A stretch of DNA of 64,000 nt from Malania oleifera (GCF_029873635.1 NC_080422.1:15097936-15161935); one strand, 5' to 3'; counted from the first letter of the stretch, positions 25,953 to 37,198 are shown. Made by a program: numbers and translations. The notes: a model not told the origin generated them from the letters alone.

Positions 25953-27689
25953 ACTTTCTCTCCCTCTCCTTCTCTCTAGAAATCCAGCCTCATTTCATAT
26001 CGGTTCGACGATCCGAAGCCGCCACGCTACTCTTAGGAAGATTCTCTTCATATCTACTAGAGTAGATCGTTGGTTGGGCCAACTTGGGCACCATCCCAAA
26101 ATTTGGGTAAGTTTATTATTTTAAGTTTTATAAGGTATTTGGTATTTTTGGACTGAGGAGGTGTAGTATGAAATAGTACTAAAGTTTTGTTGGAAAAAAA
26201 TGTGAATTTCAGGGTGTTGAGCTGGGAACACCACGGGTGTAGATTTAGTTAAATTTGTGGGTTTTTCAGTAACCATGTAAGAGGATAAATTAAGTCAATT
26301 TATTATTTTAAAATAGCATGTATTTACAGTAATTATGTATGTTATATCATAATATTTGGGAATACTATTGTTGAACAGGAAAACGGTTTTAAAATATTTA
26401 ATCAGAAATATATTTAGCTTAGGTATTCAATTTTAATATTATTTAAAACTGTGTGGCATGAGTATCATTTTACGAATATTATGTTATGTCGGATTTTCAA
26501 TAAAAGCATGTTTACAACAGTTTTTTTAGGAAAACCATATATAATATAGGAAATTATGGTTTCATAATTTTATGATAAACAGTACAAATTTCAGTTCAAT
26601 ATGTTATAATATGCTCGGCACAAGGCCGTGATTGATAGTCGGCGCAAGGCCATAATTATGTATGTTATTTAGCGCAAGGTCATGATTATATATGATATGT
26701 CAGAATTCAGAAAAATGCTATCAATCCAGTTTCATGTTAAATCAGTATATGTAAACATATTATATGTTATCAAAACCCGAATGGTTTAGTTTAGATCAGT
26801 ATTCAAGGCTCAGTATCGTAGCTATTCAGTTCAGTTCAGACTAGTGCTACCACACTTGCCAATAAAGAGTGTGGGAGATGGATAGTCGATGCAGTTTCAG
26901 TGTAGTGTCTTAGACGTCCCCCTGATAGTCCAAACTAGGGTGGGGCGGGCCCATAATAATTACAAACACATTTAACTTGGCAGTGGTCGACCAGCCATTG
27001 TCAGGTCCTGCCTTCAGGCTGCACAACCCAGTCATGGGGGGTAATACATGACATCAGCTAGCTATCCATCCCGGGTATTATTTCAATACTATCAGTTATA
27101 GCAAATGATTTTATAATAATTGAAATTCAGTATGGTTTAACATGATCATGATTATGTATGTTTTATTCAGTATTATATCACCAATTTTTATCCAGACTTG
27201 TGTTATGTATTGTGTATCTATTATAGTACGAATATACTTATACCGCACACAACTGATATTAGTTTATTTCCCTTACTGAGAGGTGTCTCACCCCAGCTTA
27301 CAAAACATTTCAAGGAATCCAGATAGACAGGCTGACCAAGTTCCGCGTTAGTAGAGGCAATTCATACTACCCCGGTAGGAAGGTGAGTTACTGAGTTAGG
27401 GTCAGATGGTTTTTGGATTATGATTTTAGTTTTTTCTTTTTGGTCTTTTCGGGGATTGTATATTATATTTACAGAAATGTTATGGATTGTAGTAAAACTC
27501 TAGTACTATTTGTTATGGATGTAATTTTATATTTTCCGCTGCTTAGGTGTCCGCTGTGTATAACAGGTGCATCTCCGGCACCCACGGGTTCAGGTTGATA
27601 TTACTATATTGGTATCAGGGTTATTATTAAGAACGATATTTATTTTTGTGAGGAAAAAAAATTTATGATAAAATAGGCAGGTCGTTACA
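25514..27689 (+). repeat. 3' LTR of Tekay-2
   Basis: This 2176-bp LTR runs from TGTGGAGACC to CGTTACA. It is 76 bases longer than the 5' copy, almost entirely because of a CT microsatellite at 25862-25949. The TCGTCGACGA cluster is at 25596-25792 and the GGCGCAAGGCC-type repeats at about 26612-26700. Confidence 0.95.
25862..25949. repeat. (CT)44 microsatellite inside the Tekay-2 3' LTR
   Basis: 88 bases of pure CT lie just downstream of the TATA box. The matching position of the 5' LTR (about 18678-18695) holds only a short CT-rich stretch. Confidence 0.97.
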
Positions 27690-27956
27690 AGTCTATTGCC
27701 TGATGAAAATGGGGTCATCAGGCGTCTGACTCCTCATGTGGCAGGCGCCTGATTCACGGTGGGTTGCTCCTTTAAAACTCAAAAAACTCTCATTTTAACT
27801 CCCATCAATCACCTGATATTGCTCCTTACCTCCCAAAAACACCTTCTCCTCCTTCAATCACCCTCCTTCCACCAAGATTTCCTCAAATCCCTCGAAATCA
27901 AATCAAACCCTAAACTCTCCACACGTTAGGGTTTCAGTTTTCATCAATACCAAATC

Positions 27957-29192
27957 ATGCCACGAACCAAAACAACCGGGAACAAGGCCTCCTCCTCCTC
28001 CTCTCGATGTGTCAACAATGATGAAGTTGAGAAGTGGCTTACCACCCCTCAAGCCAAGACATTCTACCGAAATCAAATCCAATCGTCGGATCCAATCCTT
28101 GGTAAAGTACTTGATGTTTCATTTTTCAATTCTGATTTTCTTGAAGTTATTACACTTTTCGAAGATATTGGATGGCAGAAGTTCATCACATACCAAGAAA
28201 ATGGACATTTTCCCAATTTGGTTAAGCTATTTTACGCAAATATGGAGAAACAAGAAGTTGGTTTTACCACTGACCTCTTAAAGCAAACCATAAGCATCAC
28301 ACCGTTATCACTTGGGAAACTTATCCGTGTCAAGCTGGGAAACTTTGAATGTAAACCCGTAGAAAAAAAGTGGATTATGGAGCAGGGGTTTACTCCACGG
28401 GACTTCCTACCACTTGTAATGACCGACATAACTATTTACTTTGGGCATCCCCCGCTTTACAAACAGTTGAACCTCCAAGCGTTGATTTTGCACAAACTCA
28501 TCATTTACAACATCCCACCCCGCACCGGCTCACATGATCATGTTTCTTTCCTTGATTGTTTTGTCATGTGGTGCATTTTGAAAGGTAAGAAACTGGACCT
28601 ACCAAGCCTTATCATAAAATGGATGATCATAAAGGAAGAAGCTCTCCGCATCATTCTTCCTTATGCTAAGATGTTGAATATGGTATTTGCTCATCATCAC
28701 ATCCTTACACCATCCTTCAACTTTGTTAAAAAGACCCATTATGAAATTTTTTCAGCCACTACTCTCAAGTTGATGGGCTATAAAAATTACACTCAAGGTT
28801 GGTTTCATAGAGGTCGTAGGCACCCGACACCTGAGCCTCCTCCTCAGCCTTCTGAGCAAGCTCCCTCCATTCCATAGGATGTCAATACTCCTTCTTGGTT
28901 CCTGTCATTCTATACTCATTATCTCAATTTTAGTGAAAAAATGCAATCTGGTCTAGATACTCTTCAGGGGAAGGTTCACTCTATGGAATCCCAATGTTCT
29001 TCCATTACTCAGCATTTGCACACAGTTGAGAAGAACTTGGCCAGCTCCTCAAAAGGTGCAGCACCTATGGATATCAGCTCTGCTCCTTATAGTGACGCTG
29101 CATATGAAGAAGATTCTGAGGAACAGGATGGTGATGATGAAGTATCTAAAGAAGAATCTGAACACACTACTAATGATAAAGATGATGGTTGA
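27957..29192 (+). pseudogene. Env-like extra ORF region of the Sirevirus (fossil or near-whole)
   Basis: This open region after pol starts at MPRTKTTGNKASSSSSRCVN. It resembles the plant-only 'putative plant transposon protein' domain seen in many Sirevirus extra ORFs, with features such as EKWLTTPQAKTFY and FYANMEKQEVGF. The first open stretch covers 306 codons. A second stretch (28941-29192) has coiled-coil character followed by an acidic Asp/Glu tail. I see no confident signal peptide or membrane segment, so 'env-like' refers only to its position in the lineage. There is at most about one break. Its function is unknown. Confidence 0.72.
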
Positions 29193-29414
29193 TTTTTTGA
29201 TCTGTTGTTGTTCTAAGATGTTCTTATCTTAGTTTTTGGATGTATTACACACTTGGTGCTATGCTTGCTTTTTGTATTGATACTTGGTACTTTTCCTTCT
29301 TGGCTTGTATCTCCAGCATTTTGATTAAACATGTAATGCTCTAGATGGCTATAATATTTTATATTACATTCTCTCATATTGACTATACTTGTTTAGTTTC
29401 TTTTTGATTGATGT

Positions 29415-29427
29415 CAAAAGGGGGAGA
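29415..29427 (+). other. Upstream extra polypurine tract of the Sirevirus
   Basis: CAAAAGGGGGAGAA repeats the core of the tract that abuts the 3' LTR, about 270 bp upstream of it. Multiple polypurine tracts before the 3' LTR are described for Sireviruses. Confidence 0.7.
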
Positions 29428-29683
29428 ATGGTTGTGAGAGAAAAAGAGATATAATGCTAAGAAAGCAAAAAAGATATATGGTTATGTGATATAAGGCTAA
29501 AAATAAAAAGTAAATAAATTATTAACATGAATATTATTGATGGTATGATTAGACTACCTTGTTCGACAATTTGAATGAACTGACAAATCTATGTTTGAAT
29601 ACTGAAACTTTATTATATATGTGCTTATTTTAAGGGGAAGCCTTTTAAGGTATCCACTCTTTTTGCTCCGGATTTGTCATCAT

Positions 29684-29698
29684 CAAAAAGGGGGAGAT
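29684..29698 (+). other. Polypurine tract of the Sirevirus
   Basis: CAAAAAGGGGGAGAT ends exactly where the 3' LTR begins (TGTTAGCC). Confidence 0.88.
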
Positions 29699-31613
29699 TG
29701 TTAGCCTAACAAGGCTTATGACTCTTATTTTGATAATAACAAATCAAGGTAATTTGATATGCTTTCAAGTTAATATCTTTCAGGAATCAAAAGTTAGATA
29801 GCTCAATGGAAATATGAAAATAAGAGGCTCAGGCTAAAAGAATATTAAAACTCAAAGATTGACATATTTTATGAAAGTTAGAAGGATTGAAGCTCAAAGT
29901 TTGTTTAAAACTCAAGAAAGGACTCAAAGCAAAAGAAAAGTATGAAGACTCCAAGAGTTGAAAGATTTAGATTCATTAAGAGAGTCTTGATGTAAGTACT
30001 TCAAGTAAGACTCGATATAGAATGGTTGAAGCTCTTTAGGACAAAATAAAATCTAAGAAACCATTTTCTTGAAGACCTTGAAATATGATTTATAAAATTA
30101 TAAATTATGAAGGTCACAAATGAAAAGAGTTTTCAAAGTCAAAATTCTTTAAAATAAAAAATAATGTTTTTGCAAAGCCAGGTGACTACCCGTTTAATGT
30201 TTTTTTAAGAATTGGCAAATAGAAAGGTGTCAGGCGCCTACCAGGTACTTGATAGGTTACTGTCTGGTCATCCCAGGCGTCTGCCTGTGTTTTGATAGGT
30301 GACTGCCTATGTTCTGACTTTTGATTTTGAACTGAGACAGGCGCCTGCCATGTTATGTCAGGCAACTGCCACTCGAAGAATTTTTTTTTAATTACTAACA
30401 GGAAGATTTTTAAATTTGTTTCTAGGGCTCCAAATCTTTTACAAAGTTGACCAAACACTCCAAGTCAACTTGGGGAGTAAAGAAAACTCTATAAATAGCC
30501 GCCAAGACATGGATTTTTTCATTGACCTAGAAACATCTTCAGCAGCCTAAGACTCTCACATGCTTTCAACTCTCAAAGGCATTTTTGCCAACATCTTGCT
30601 ACACATTCCATTGAGTTCTTGTTGATTCTCACACTGAAATTGTGCTTTCAAAGTCCGAACCTTTCAATCAAATGAAGATTAATTCGTTGATAAAATTTTA
30701 TCGAGTTTCAACTACTTTATATTGAATTACTTTGAAGTATACAGTGTTGATTGGTAGACTAACCTACTCTATCTAAGAGTGTCTCTTGTACACAAGTTCT
30801 CTTCTCTTGTTTCTTGTCTTGTAGACGATTCAGAGCTATTGGATCGTTGTTACCAAGCGTAGGGTTTCATTTGGAGAGGTATCTCTGCCTATAAAAGAGG
30901 GAAGTGTAAAAGGTTTGTTCCACCCAGAAAGGAACAGGTATAGTGGAATCCTTAGGTGGTTTGCCTAAAGCGAGGACATAGGCTGGGGATAAGCCGAACC
31001 TCATAAAAACCTTCGTCTCTTTCTCTTTCCCTTACTCTTTTTTATATTTCAGAAAATATATTAACTATGTGAATGATTTGAATTTCCAAATCATAAGAAC
31101 TACGTGTTTTGAATTTTAAATAAGGATAAGTTTAATTTGTTTTTTGGAACTTGTGGAAACCGAAAGGGAGTACGTTGGTTGATCAAAAATTTGCGGAAAC
31201 CATAAGGGAATACATTGATTGGTCAACACCCCAAAACCTATTAACTGAAGGTTTATTTGAAATCTGAAATTTGAAAAGAGTGTGAATGTTATATTGTTTA
31301 TCATATAGAAAGACCAAATTCATTCTTCATAGGGCTACATACAACCAAGTTGAGAATTGCCAAAGGAATTATATGGTATTTCTTGATTAAACACATTGTG
31401 GTTGTTTGATTGGTTGATTGAAGATTTTGTTTAACTTGTGTGGTTGTGGATTGAATAAAAAGACTTAAGTTTTTGTGTGATTTCTAAATCAATAAGAAGT
31501 CAAGAATTCATTGAAAGAATTAAAAGAGGTTAAGAATTTTAAAAAATTAAAATTAAAAAAATATTTTAATAACTCAATTCATCCCCCCTCTTGGAACTAT
31601 ACCTTGGTTTTCA
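29699..31613 (+). repeat. 3' LTR of the Sirevirus
   Basis: This 1915-bp LTR runs from TGTTAGCCTAACAAGG to TTTTCA. It has CAGGCGCCTG-type palindromes (30231-30240, 30338-30347) and a TATA box at 30490-30497. It differs from the 5' LTR mainly by substitutions, with a shorter C-run at its end. Confidence 0.95.
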
Positions 31614-32618
31614 GAAGATATATATTTTTTAAAATTAATGATTTAAATATTTTTTTTTTTAATCCTTAATAGGCTACGTATCACCCATCGAATGGTGAAA
31701 CGTAGCACATTTTCGGCAACATATGGTGAGTGATGCCACCGTGTGGCGTGGCACGATCTAGGGTGTCCAATTTGCAGCAATCCAGGCGCATAGGTTGTGA
31801 TCAATGGCATAGTGCCACATGTCAAGTGATGTCAATATGACGTCACCCGGCCACATATCATTTTCATTTGAAAAAAAAAAAGGGGAGAAAAATGGAAGCA
31901 TCCTAATATCCATGGTGTGCCACGTGCCACCTCTAGATGGGTGACATATGGCAGGCCTAAAGCAATTTTTGCCTGTTTTCTTTCCTCTAAACTAGGTCAA
32001 CTCGATTTGACCTTGGTCAACTCAAGTCCTCCCCATTGACCTAGTCAAATCAATTGACCTAGTTCAACCGTCCAAACCGCTCTCCCTTTTCTAAAATATT
32101 TTTAATTCATTAAAAATAAAAAAAAATGAAAAAATTATATTAAAAAATTAGGAAAAAAAATTTGTGATCTTTTTTACTTAGAAAAATCGAAAAAATGAAA
32201 ATTTAAAATTCACAAAAATAAATAAAATTTGGAAATTTTTCTTTAATATCTTTGAGAATTGCAAAAAAAAAATAGATAAATAGATAAAAATTCTATAAAA
32301 ATCTTTGGACCCTTTATGCTTAATTTTAGTCATTATCTAGTGGTTTTTTTTCTTGTATGGCTTGTTTATTGCATGATTTTACATGTCGCTTGACTATGTG
32401 CTTGTCTCTTTCTTTTATAAATGTGTGTGTCCGCATGTTTGTGTGTGTGTGTGTGTGTGTGCAAACCCCCATGAGAAGGAATATATATGGGTAATTCCTG
32501 ATTATCACTTGGGCAAGGATTCTAATAGAATGACTTCGGGACTTGCTTGGTAGTGATTTTATTATACTCCTTGATTTAGGTGCACACTTTTCTTACGTAC
32601 TATACAGGTGCATTTTAT
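31614..32618. other. Old repeat-like intergenic DNA
   Basis: No gene is seen. The stretch holds a GC-richer part with CACGTG-type words (about 31670-31960), a cluster of TTGACC/GGTCAA words (31993-32068), A/T-rich low-complexity DNA (32090-32310) and a GT run (about 32439-32461). Its style resembles a decayed LTR, possibly cut by the Sirevirus solo LTR at 32619, but I cannot prove a boundary. Confidence 0.4.
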
Positions 32619-33803
32619 TGTTGACCTTATAGGTCATATCCCGTTTTGATTATGACAAATACTTTGATATTTAATGATTGATGAGTTTGTGTGCAGGATA
32701 AATTAGAAGTATCATATGGTGCACACACATGGACTTGAAGAAGATAAAGACTCAGAACATTTATTACATGCATAATAGGGTAAATAAGCTCAAAAGATTA
32801 TTGAATGACCTTAGGGATCATCTTCGGTCGACCGACGCCAGATTTTTGGGGTTAACTCACAAAAACCTTAAATTGTCTTTAAGAGCCTAAATATTGCATA
32901 AAAATGTTCTACATATTCTTGAAAATAAATATCATATAATTAGGGACAATTTAATAAAGGAAAAAAGATCGAAATGCCCAAGGATGGCATGTTCGATCGA
33001 CCGAACTCAGTTACACTGCAATCTTCAGTCGACCGAACCCCCACTGGGTCAACAAGTTGACCCTTCGGTTGACCGACCAGAAATATATAGGCAACGCCCT
33101 GGTCAACCGAATCCCCACGTGGGAAATTCCAACCGCTTGGTTGACTGAACCCTTAAGTTCAAAATATCTCAGTCAACCAAAGTTCGACTAGTTCGGTCAA
33201 TCGAACTCACTTCGGTCAACCGAACCACAGAGGTTCTGGAATCGCCTTATGAATGGCCGACCGAACATAAAGTTCAAATTTTCCCTGGTCGACCAAACTT
33301 GGCACTATGGTCAACCGAACCATGAAATTGGTCGATTGATCCTCTCGAGTTGTCAAAATTTATCGAGATTAAACACGCTATTATTTTTATTAACCTCATT
33401 TAAACTTTTGCAAAAATAACTCATATGTCCCAAACGGTTATAATTTTGGGGAAGTCTATATATACCCCCTCATTTGCAACAATTAGTGTGAGATTAGAAA
33501 ACATAATTAGCAAATACCCTTTAAATTTCAAAAAACCTATTTCTCATACTCAAGCTTCATACTCTCATTCTTACTCATCCATATTGCAAATACCACTTAG
33601 TAAGAGTGCTCTTGTATTCATCTCACCAAGTTTAAACTCTCACTTACTCATTTTTTATTGAGGTTAATTTTTTTTTTGAGAGTAAGCTTCTAGTTTTTCT
33701 AGGGGGCTTCGTAAATAAACCTTACGTAGGAAAACTTCTTAGAGCTTCTGATTTTTGCATATTCATTGCAATACTCAAGAGTTCATATTGCATTTTGTTT
33801 GTG

Positions 33804-33985
33804 AAATACTATTTGACAAACCGATTTCAAATATCTTGTGTGGTTTATTTTGAGAAAAATATTTTTTGAATGTATTTGAAGTGTGCTTAAAAATAAATAC
33901 TATTTTACAAACCAATTTCAAATATCTCTTGTGATTTATTTTGAGAAAAATATTTGTTGAGAACATTTGAAGTGTGCTTGAGATC
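33804..33985. repeat. 91-bp tandem duplication in the solo Sirevirus LTR
   Basis: Two diverged copies of about 91 bp are marked by CAAACCGATTTCAAATATC (33817) and CAAACCAATTTCAAATATC (33908). Each ends in GAAGTGTGCTT. Confidence 0.85.
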
Positions 33986-34106
33986 TTTGTTGCTGCATTG
34001 TGATTGATACTGTTATTTTGACATAAAGATCTTTTCACATGCACTCTCACGAACTGATTGTCATATTTGCATTAATCTTTGAGAGTAGACATTAAGACTA
34101 CACTAA

Positions 34107-34369
34107 GCTTATCATATCTTATCATTTGGTAGTGTGTTGATTATATTGGTACATATCTGCTTATGTAAGAAGCATTTTTTTGTATGCAAAATTTCATAGT
34201 TGTTGTATTCCAGGCATGGGCCTAAAGAGGGAGACTAGCTTATCATATCTTATCATTTGGTAGTGTGTTGATTATATTGGTACATATCTGCTTGTGTAAG
34301 AAGCATTTTTTTGTATGCAAAATTTCATATTTGTTGTATTCTAGGCATGGGCCTAAAGAGGGAGACTAA
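34107..34369. repeat. 132-bp tandem duplication in the solo Sirevirus LTR
   Basis: Two nearly identical copies start GCTTATCATATCTTATC at 34107 and 34239. Each ends CTAAAGAGGGAGACTA. Only a few bases differ, so this duplication is much younger than the 91-bp one next to it. Confidence 0.93.
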
Positions 34370-34757
34370 CCCTGTTGAATAGTCCCATATTGGCTTTAAT
34401 CCAGTTAGAAAAGTTAAGTGCACCATCCTGTTAAGGTGTGTTTAGGTTGAGGTCAGCCCCACTAATTGATCTGGTTGTAAACGGTGCCGCTCCACCCGTG
34501 AAGTGAGCTTATAGTGGAATCTTTATGCTGGTGAGCCAAGGCAGGGACATAGGCATAGTTGGCCGAACCCCGATAACATATCGTGTGTGCACTATTTATA
34601 TTTTCACAATTTATATTACCGCACGTGTATATTTTATTTATGATTGCATTGATTGGCCCTAGGTTATGTATTACTGTTGTTAGACTAGTTGACATAGGAA
34701 TAACTTTTTAAATCTCCAATTCACACTCCCCCTCTTGGGATTGCACCAAAGCTAACA

Positions 34758-36236
34758 TATAAGTGTCTCATAATTTACATGCTTTAAATAATGACTTTAT
34801 CTCTTGATTGCATACATTAGGGTATTGAAATGAATCTTCATAATGAACTTTCCTTTAAACTTAGTGTTATATATTCGCATGCCCTCGGAAAGTCAGAGTT
34901 AAAGGGGGTTTTGTATTTCATAAGATCTCCTAATATTTAAATTTAGGTAAAGAAAACCCTTAATTTGGAATAAACCAAATAAGCAACTAATCCTCATAGG
35001 GATCATTGGGGGTTGTATCTTCGCACGCCTTTGGGATCCCGAGGTGAGGGATCTTTTGTCTTTTGTAGGACTACCTAATGTATAATAGCCAAGTAATTGA
35101 ATAAAAAAGAAGAGTCTGAGTCTTAATTGATTAATTTCAAATGTAAGGCTAATCTGGTACCGTCCATCATATGGGTGCAAAAGGGGTGCTAATACCTTCC
35201 TTATACCTTCCTTTTACATAATTGTACTCTAGAATCCGACTTAGTAAAGCTGACTATTGACTACCAATTTCCTTGGACCTAGAAATGGCTTCGAGACCAA
35301 CAAGCTAGTAGTATATTAATTGTATTCTTGAATCTGACTTAGTAAAGAAGACTATTGACTATTTGTTTCCTTGGACCTAAAAATAGTTTCGAGACCAACA
35401 AACTAGTAGTATATTAAATTGGTGTTCTAACCTCACCTAGAGTTAAAGATAGGTTAGTGGTGACTTTATTGGCTTATATTTTGTCTCATTTATCACTGTA
35501 TGCAATACCCTCCTTCTCATATGATCTCAAGTTCACCATTCAGTCAAAATGATTCAAAGATTCAATCCCCTTATTTGGGGAGTTGATCCTCCAAGAAATT
35601 GCAACTAATTGTATCGGTATAAATACATCAACTTAAGCTCCAAAGTGTATTGCTCACTACTTCCCAAACAATATCCCAATTATATAACCTTAGATTGAAA
35701 TTCCAAAAAGAATTACCCTACAAGAAATTCAACACCCCACACACGATATTAGCGATCTCTCCAAACATTTATATAAATTAATTTTTAAAAATAATTATCT
35801 ATTATTTTGATCAGATGTATCAAGAAAAGTGCCACAATTTGGTGTTCAAAGGGATCCAATGCCAAATTGAATTTTATGTGTGTATGTCTGTATATACACA
35901 CACACACATCGAAAAGAGTTTAAATTTTTTTTCAAAATGATGTCAAATAATAATTAACCTTAAATATTGTAATGACAATTATAAGCATTCAAATAAAATT
36001 AAAAGGAATATAAAATTAGGAAAAATAAGAATATTTTAAAATTATAAAATCGCACTTAATAATAACTTTATCAATGTAATGAGAATTAAGTCTAAGGCTC
36101 ATCAATAAAATTAAAATCCATGAAGGGCACTTACTAAATGAATTGTTGAATCCAGAAATTAGAAAAAAAAAAATATACATAAGTTTCTCTTCATGCATGA
36201 ATTTTATCCTTTAAAACTCCAACTTTATACTTTGAA
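34758..36236. other. Intergenic repeat debris with a 98-bp tandem pair
   Basis: No gene is seen. GGGTGCTAATACCTTCC near 35184-35202 is a phrase common in plant gypsy LTR ends, so part is probably an old LTR. A 98-bp tandem duplication at 35221-35416 carries CTTCGAGACCAACAA-type cores in both copies. The rest is AT-rich DNA. Confidence 0.4.
35221..35416. repeat. 98-bp tandem duplication
   Basis: The copies begin ATTGTACTCTAGAATC (35221) and ATTGTATTCTTGAATC (35319). Both end AGTAGTATATTA. Divergence is roughly 15%. Confidence 0.85.
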
Positions 36237-36436
36237 TTTATGATTTTTTATTTTTTATTTTTGGATTACATAGGAACTTCAGCCACCAACGAGCCCTTCA
36301 GGACCCCTGATGCAATACCAAATCTACGGATCAGCGTCCTCCACCCCCAAGTCTCGCTGATCAGGGCAATGTCCGGAATATGGACACGGCTTCCATGCAT
36401 CAGTTGGACGTTCGGCCAACCCGTCCCTCATGACAC

Positions 36437-36590
36437 ATCTCCATTACCATCCACAATCTCCGCTGACTCACAGAGAACTCTCACCATTCAAGGTCCCTAC
36501 TGGCTCATAGAGCGAACTCTCACCATCCACGGTTTCCTCTGGCTCATAGAATAAACTCTCACCATCCACAAGTACCGCTGGTTCTGTGAG
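36437..36590. repeat. 39-bp minisatellite, four units
   Basis: Units start at about 36437, 36476, 36515 and 36554 with core AACTCTCACCATCCACGG and CTGGCTCATAGAG. The period is a multiple of three, so one open frame (36240-36554) reads a repeated 13-residue phrase, RTLTIHGFLWLIE. I regard that frame as incidental. Confidence 0.9.
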
Positions 36591-37196
36591 TATATCTACC
36601 TAAAATTGAACCCCTGATGCTCCTTCTTACATGTTGATATCTTTCCACCGCACCACACCCGTGGGGGAATTTGTGATATTTTCATTCTATTATTTATTGT
36701 TGTCCATTGCCTATCAGTGTGTTTGATTCTTTCAAGCAAAATTTTTATTAGTCACGGTTTTAATGAGACATTAGTAGTACCCTACCTTTTTCCTTTCTTT
36801 TTTTATTTTTGAATTTATAGATACTTGTAAATTTCTATACGTCATTTTAATTTTGTAAAACATTCCATTCAAATAAAATAAAATAATAATTTTACAAAAT
36901 TCTATTCATCTAAAAAAAACTTACAAATAAATTTTTTAGTAATTTTACAACTATACAAACGTAACTGCATCTGCATTCAAGAGTTATAGATGTATTGTTT
37001 ACAAAAAAACAACATAAAAAGGAGAGTAAGAAGGAGAGGAACTGAGGGAGAGCAACTGGGAGGGATAGGAAGAGCACGAGGGCAATGGACACGATCAATC
37101 AAGGCAAGCATATTAATAAAGCTTCCAAAGTTACTATTAATAAAAGATATTTGAGTATTAGTGGCACAAACGCATCAATCAATAATGAGAAAACAT
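36591..37196. other. Intergenic AT-rich DNA, nothing recognised
   Basis: T- and A-rich sequence with a short purine-rich run (about 37018-37090). No gene, RNA or complete element is seen. Confidence 0.5.
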
Positions 37197-37198
37197 TA

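Larger units (their letters stand above)
18340..27689 (+). mobile_element. Ty3/gypsy retrotransposon, Tekay/Del-type, broken (Tekay-2), nested in the Sirevirus
   Basis: LTRs at 18340-20439 and 25514-27689 flank a full gag-pol layout homologous to Tekay-1. It is flanked by AGGCT (18335-18339) and AGTCT (27690-27694), four of five matching, a decayed 5-bp TSD. Sirevirus sequence continues on both sides: pol on the left, the spacer before the env-like ORF on the right. LTR divergence is about 8-15% in hand-compared stretches. The coding region is broken in well over ten places. Confidence 0.95.
9670..31613 (+). mobile_element. Ty1/copia retrotransposon, Sirevirus (SIRE/Maximus-type), broken, with nested Tekay-2
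   Basis: The LTRs at 9670-11608 and 29699-31613 begin TGTT(A/C)GCCTAAC and end TTTTCA. The order protease, integrase, RT, RNase H is that of copia. A long gag, an extra env-like ORF after pol and duplicated polypurine tracts before the 3' LTR are known Sirevirus traits. Removing the nested gypsy element (9350 bp plus one TSD) leaves about 12.6 kb; removing the 1.75-kb internal duplication as well leaves about 10.8 kb, near the usual Sirevirus size. No convincing TSD was found (left flank A-rich, right flank GAAGA). Hand-compared LTR stretches differ by about 8-10%. The coding regions are broken in several places. Confidence 0.93.
32619..34757 (+). mobile_element. Solo LTR of a second Sirevirus-type copia family
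   Basis: It begins TGTTGACCTTATAGGTCATA and ends in a Sirevirus-style tail, CTCCCCCTCTTGGGATTGCACC, before GCTAACA. A dense set of TCGGTCGACCGA-like near-palindromes spans about 32825-33345. A TATATATA promoter-like site lies near 33457. Two internal tandem repeats are listed separately. No internal element sequence or clean TSD is visible (TTTAT on the left, TATAA on the right), so it is an old solo LTR left by recombination or a fragment. Confidence 0.75.

Noticed and set aside
25734-26065. Ser/Leu repeat open frames
   Set aside because: They come from the (CT)44 tract in the Tekay-2 3' LTR.
32619-34757. TSD for the second Sirevirus LTR
   Set aside because: The flanks TTTAT and TATAA do not match, so no duplication is claimed.
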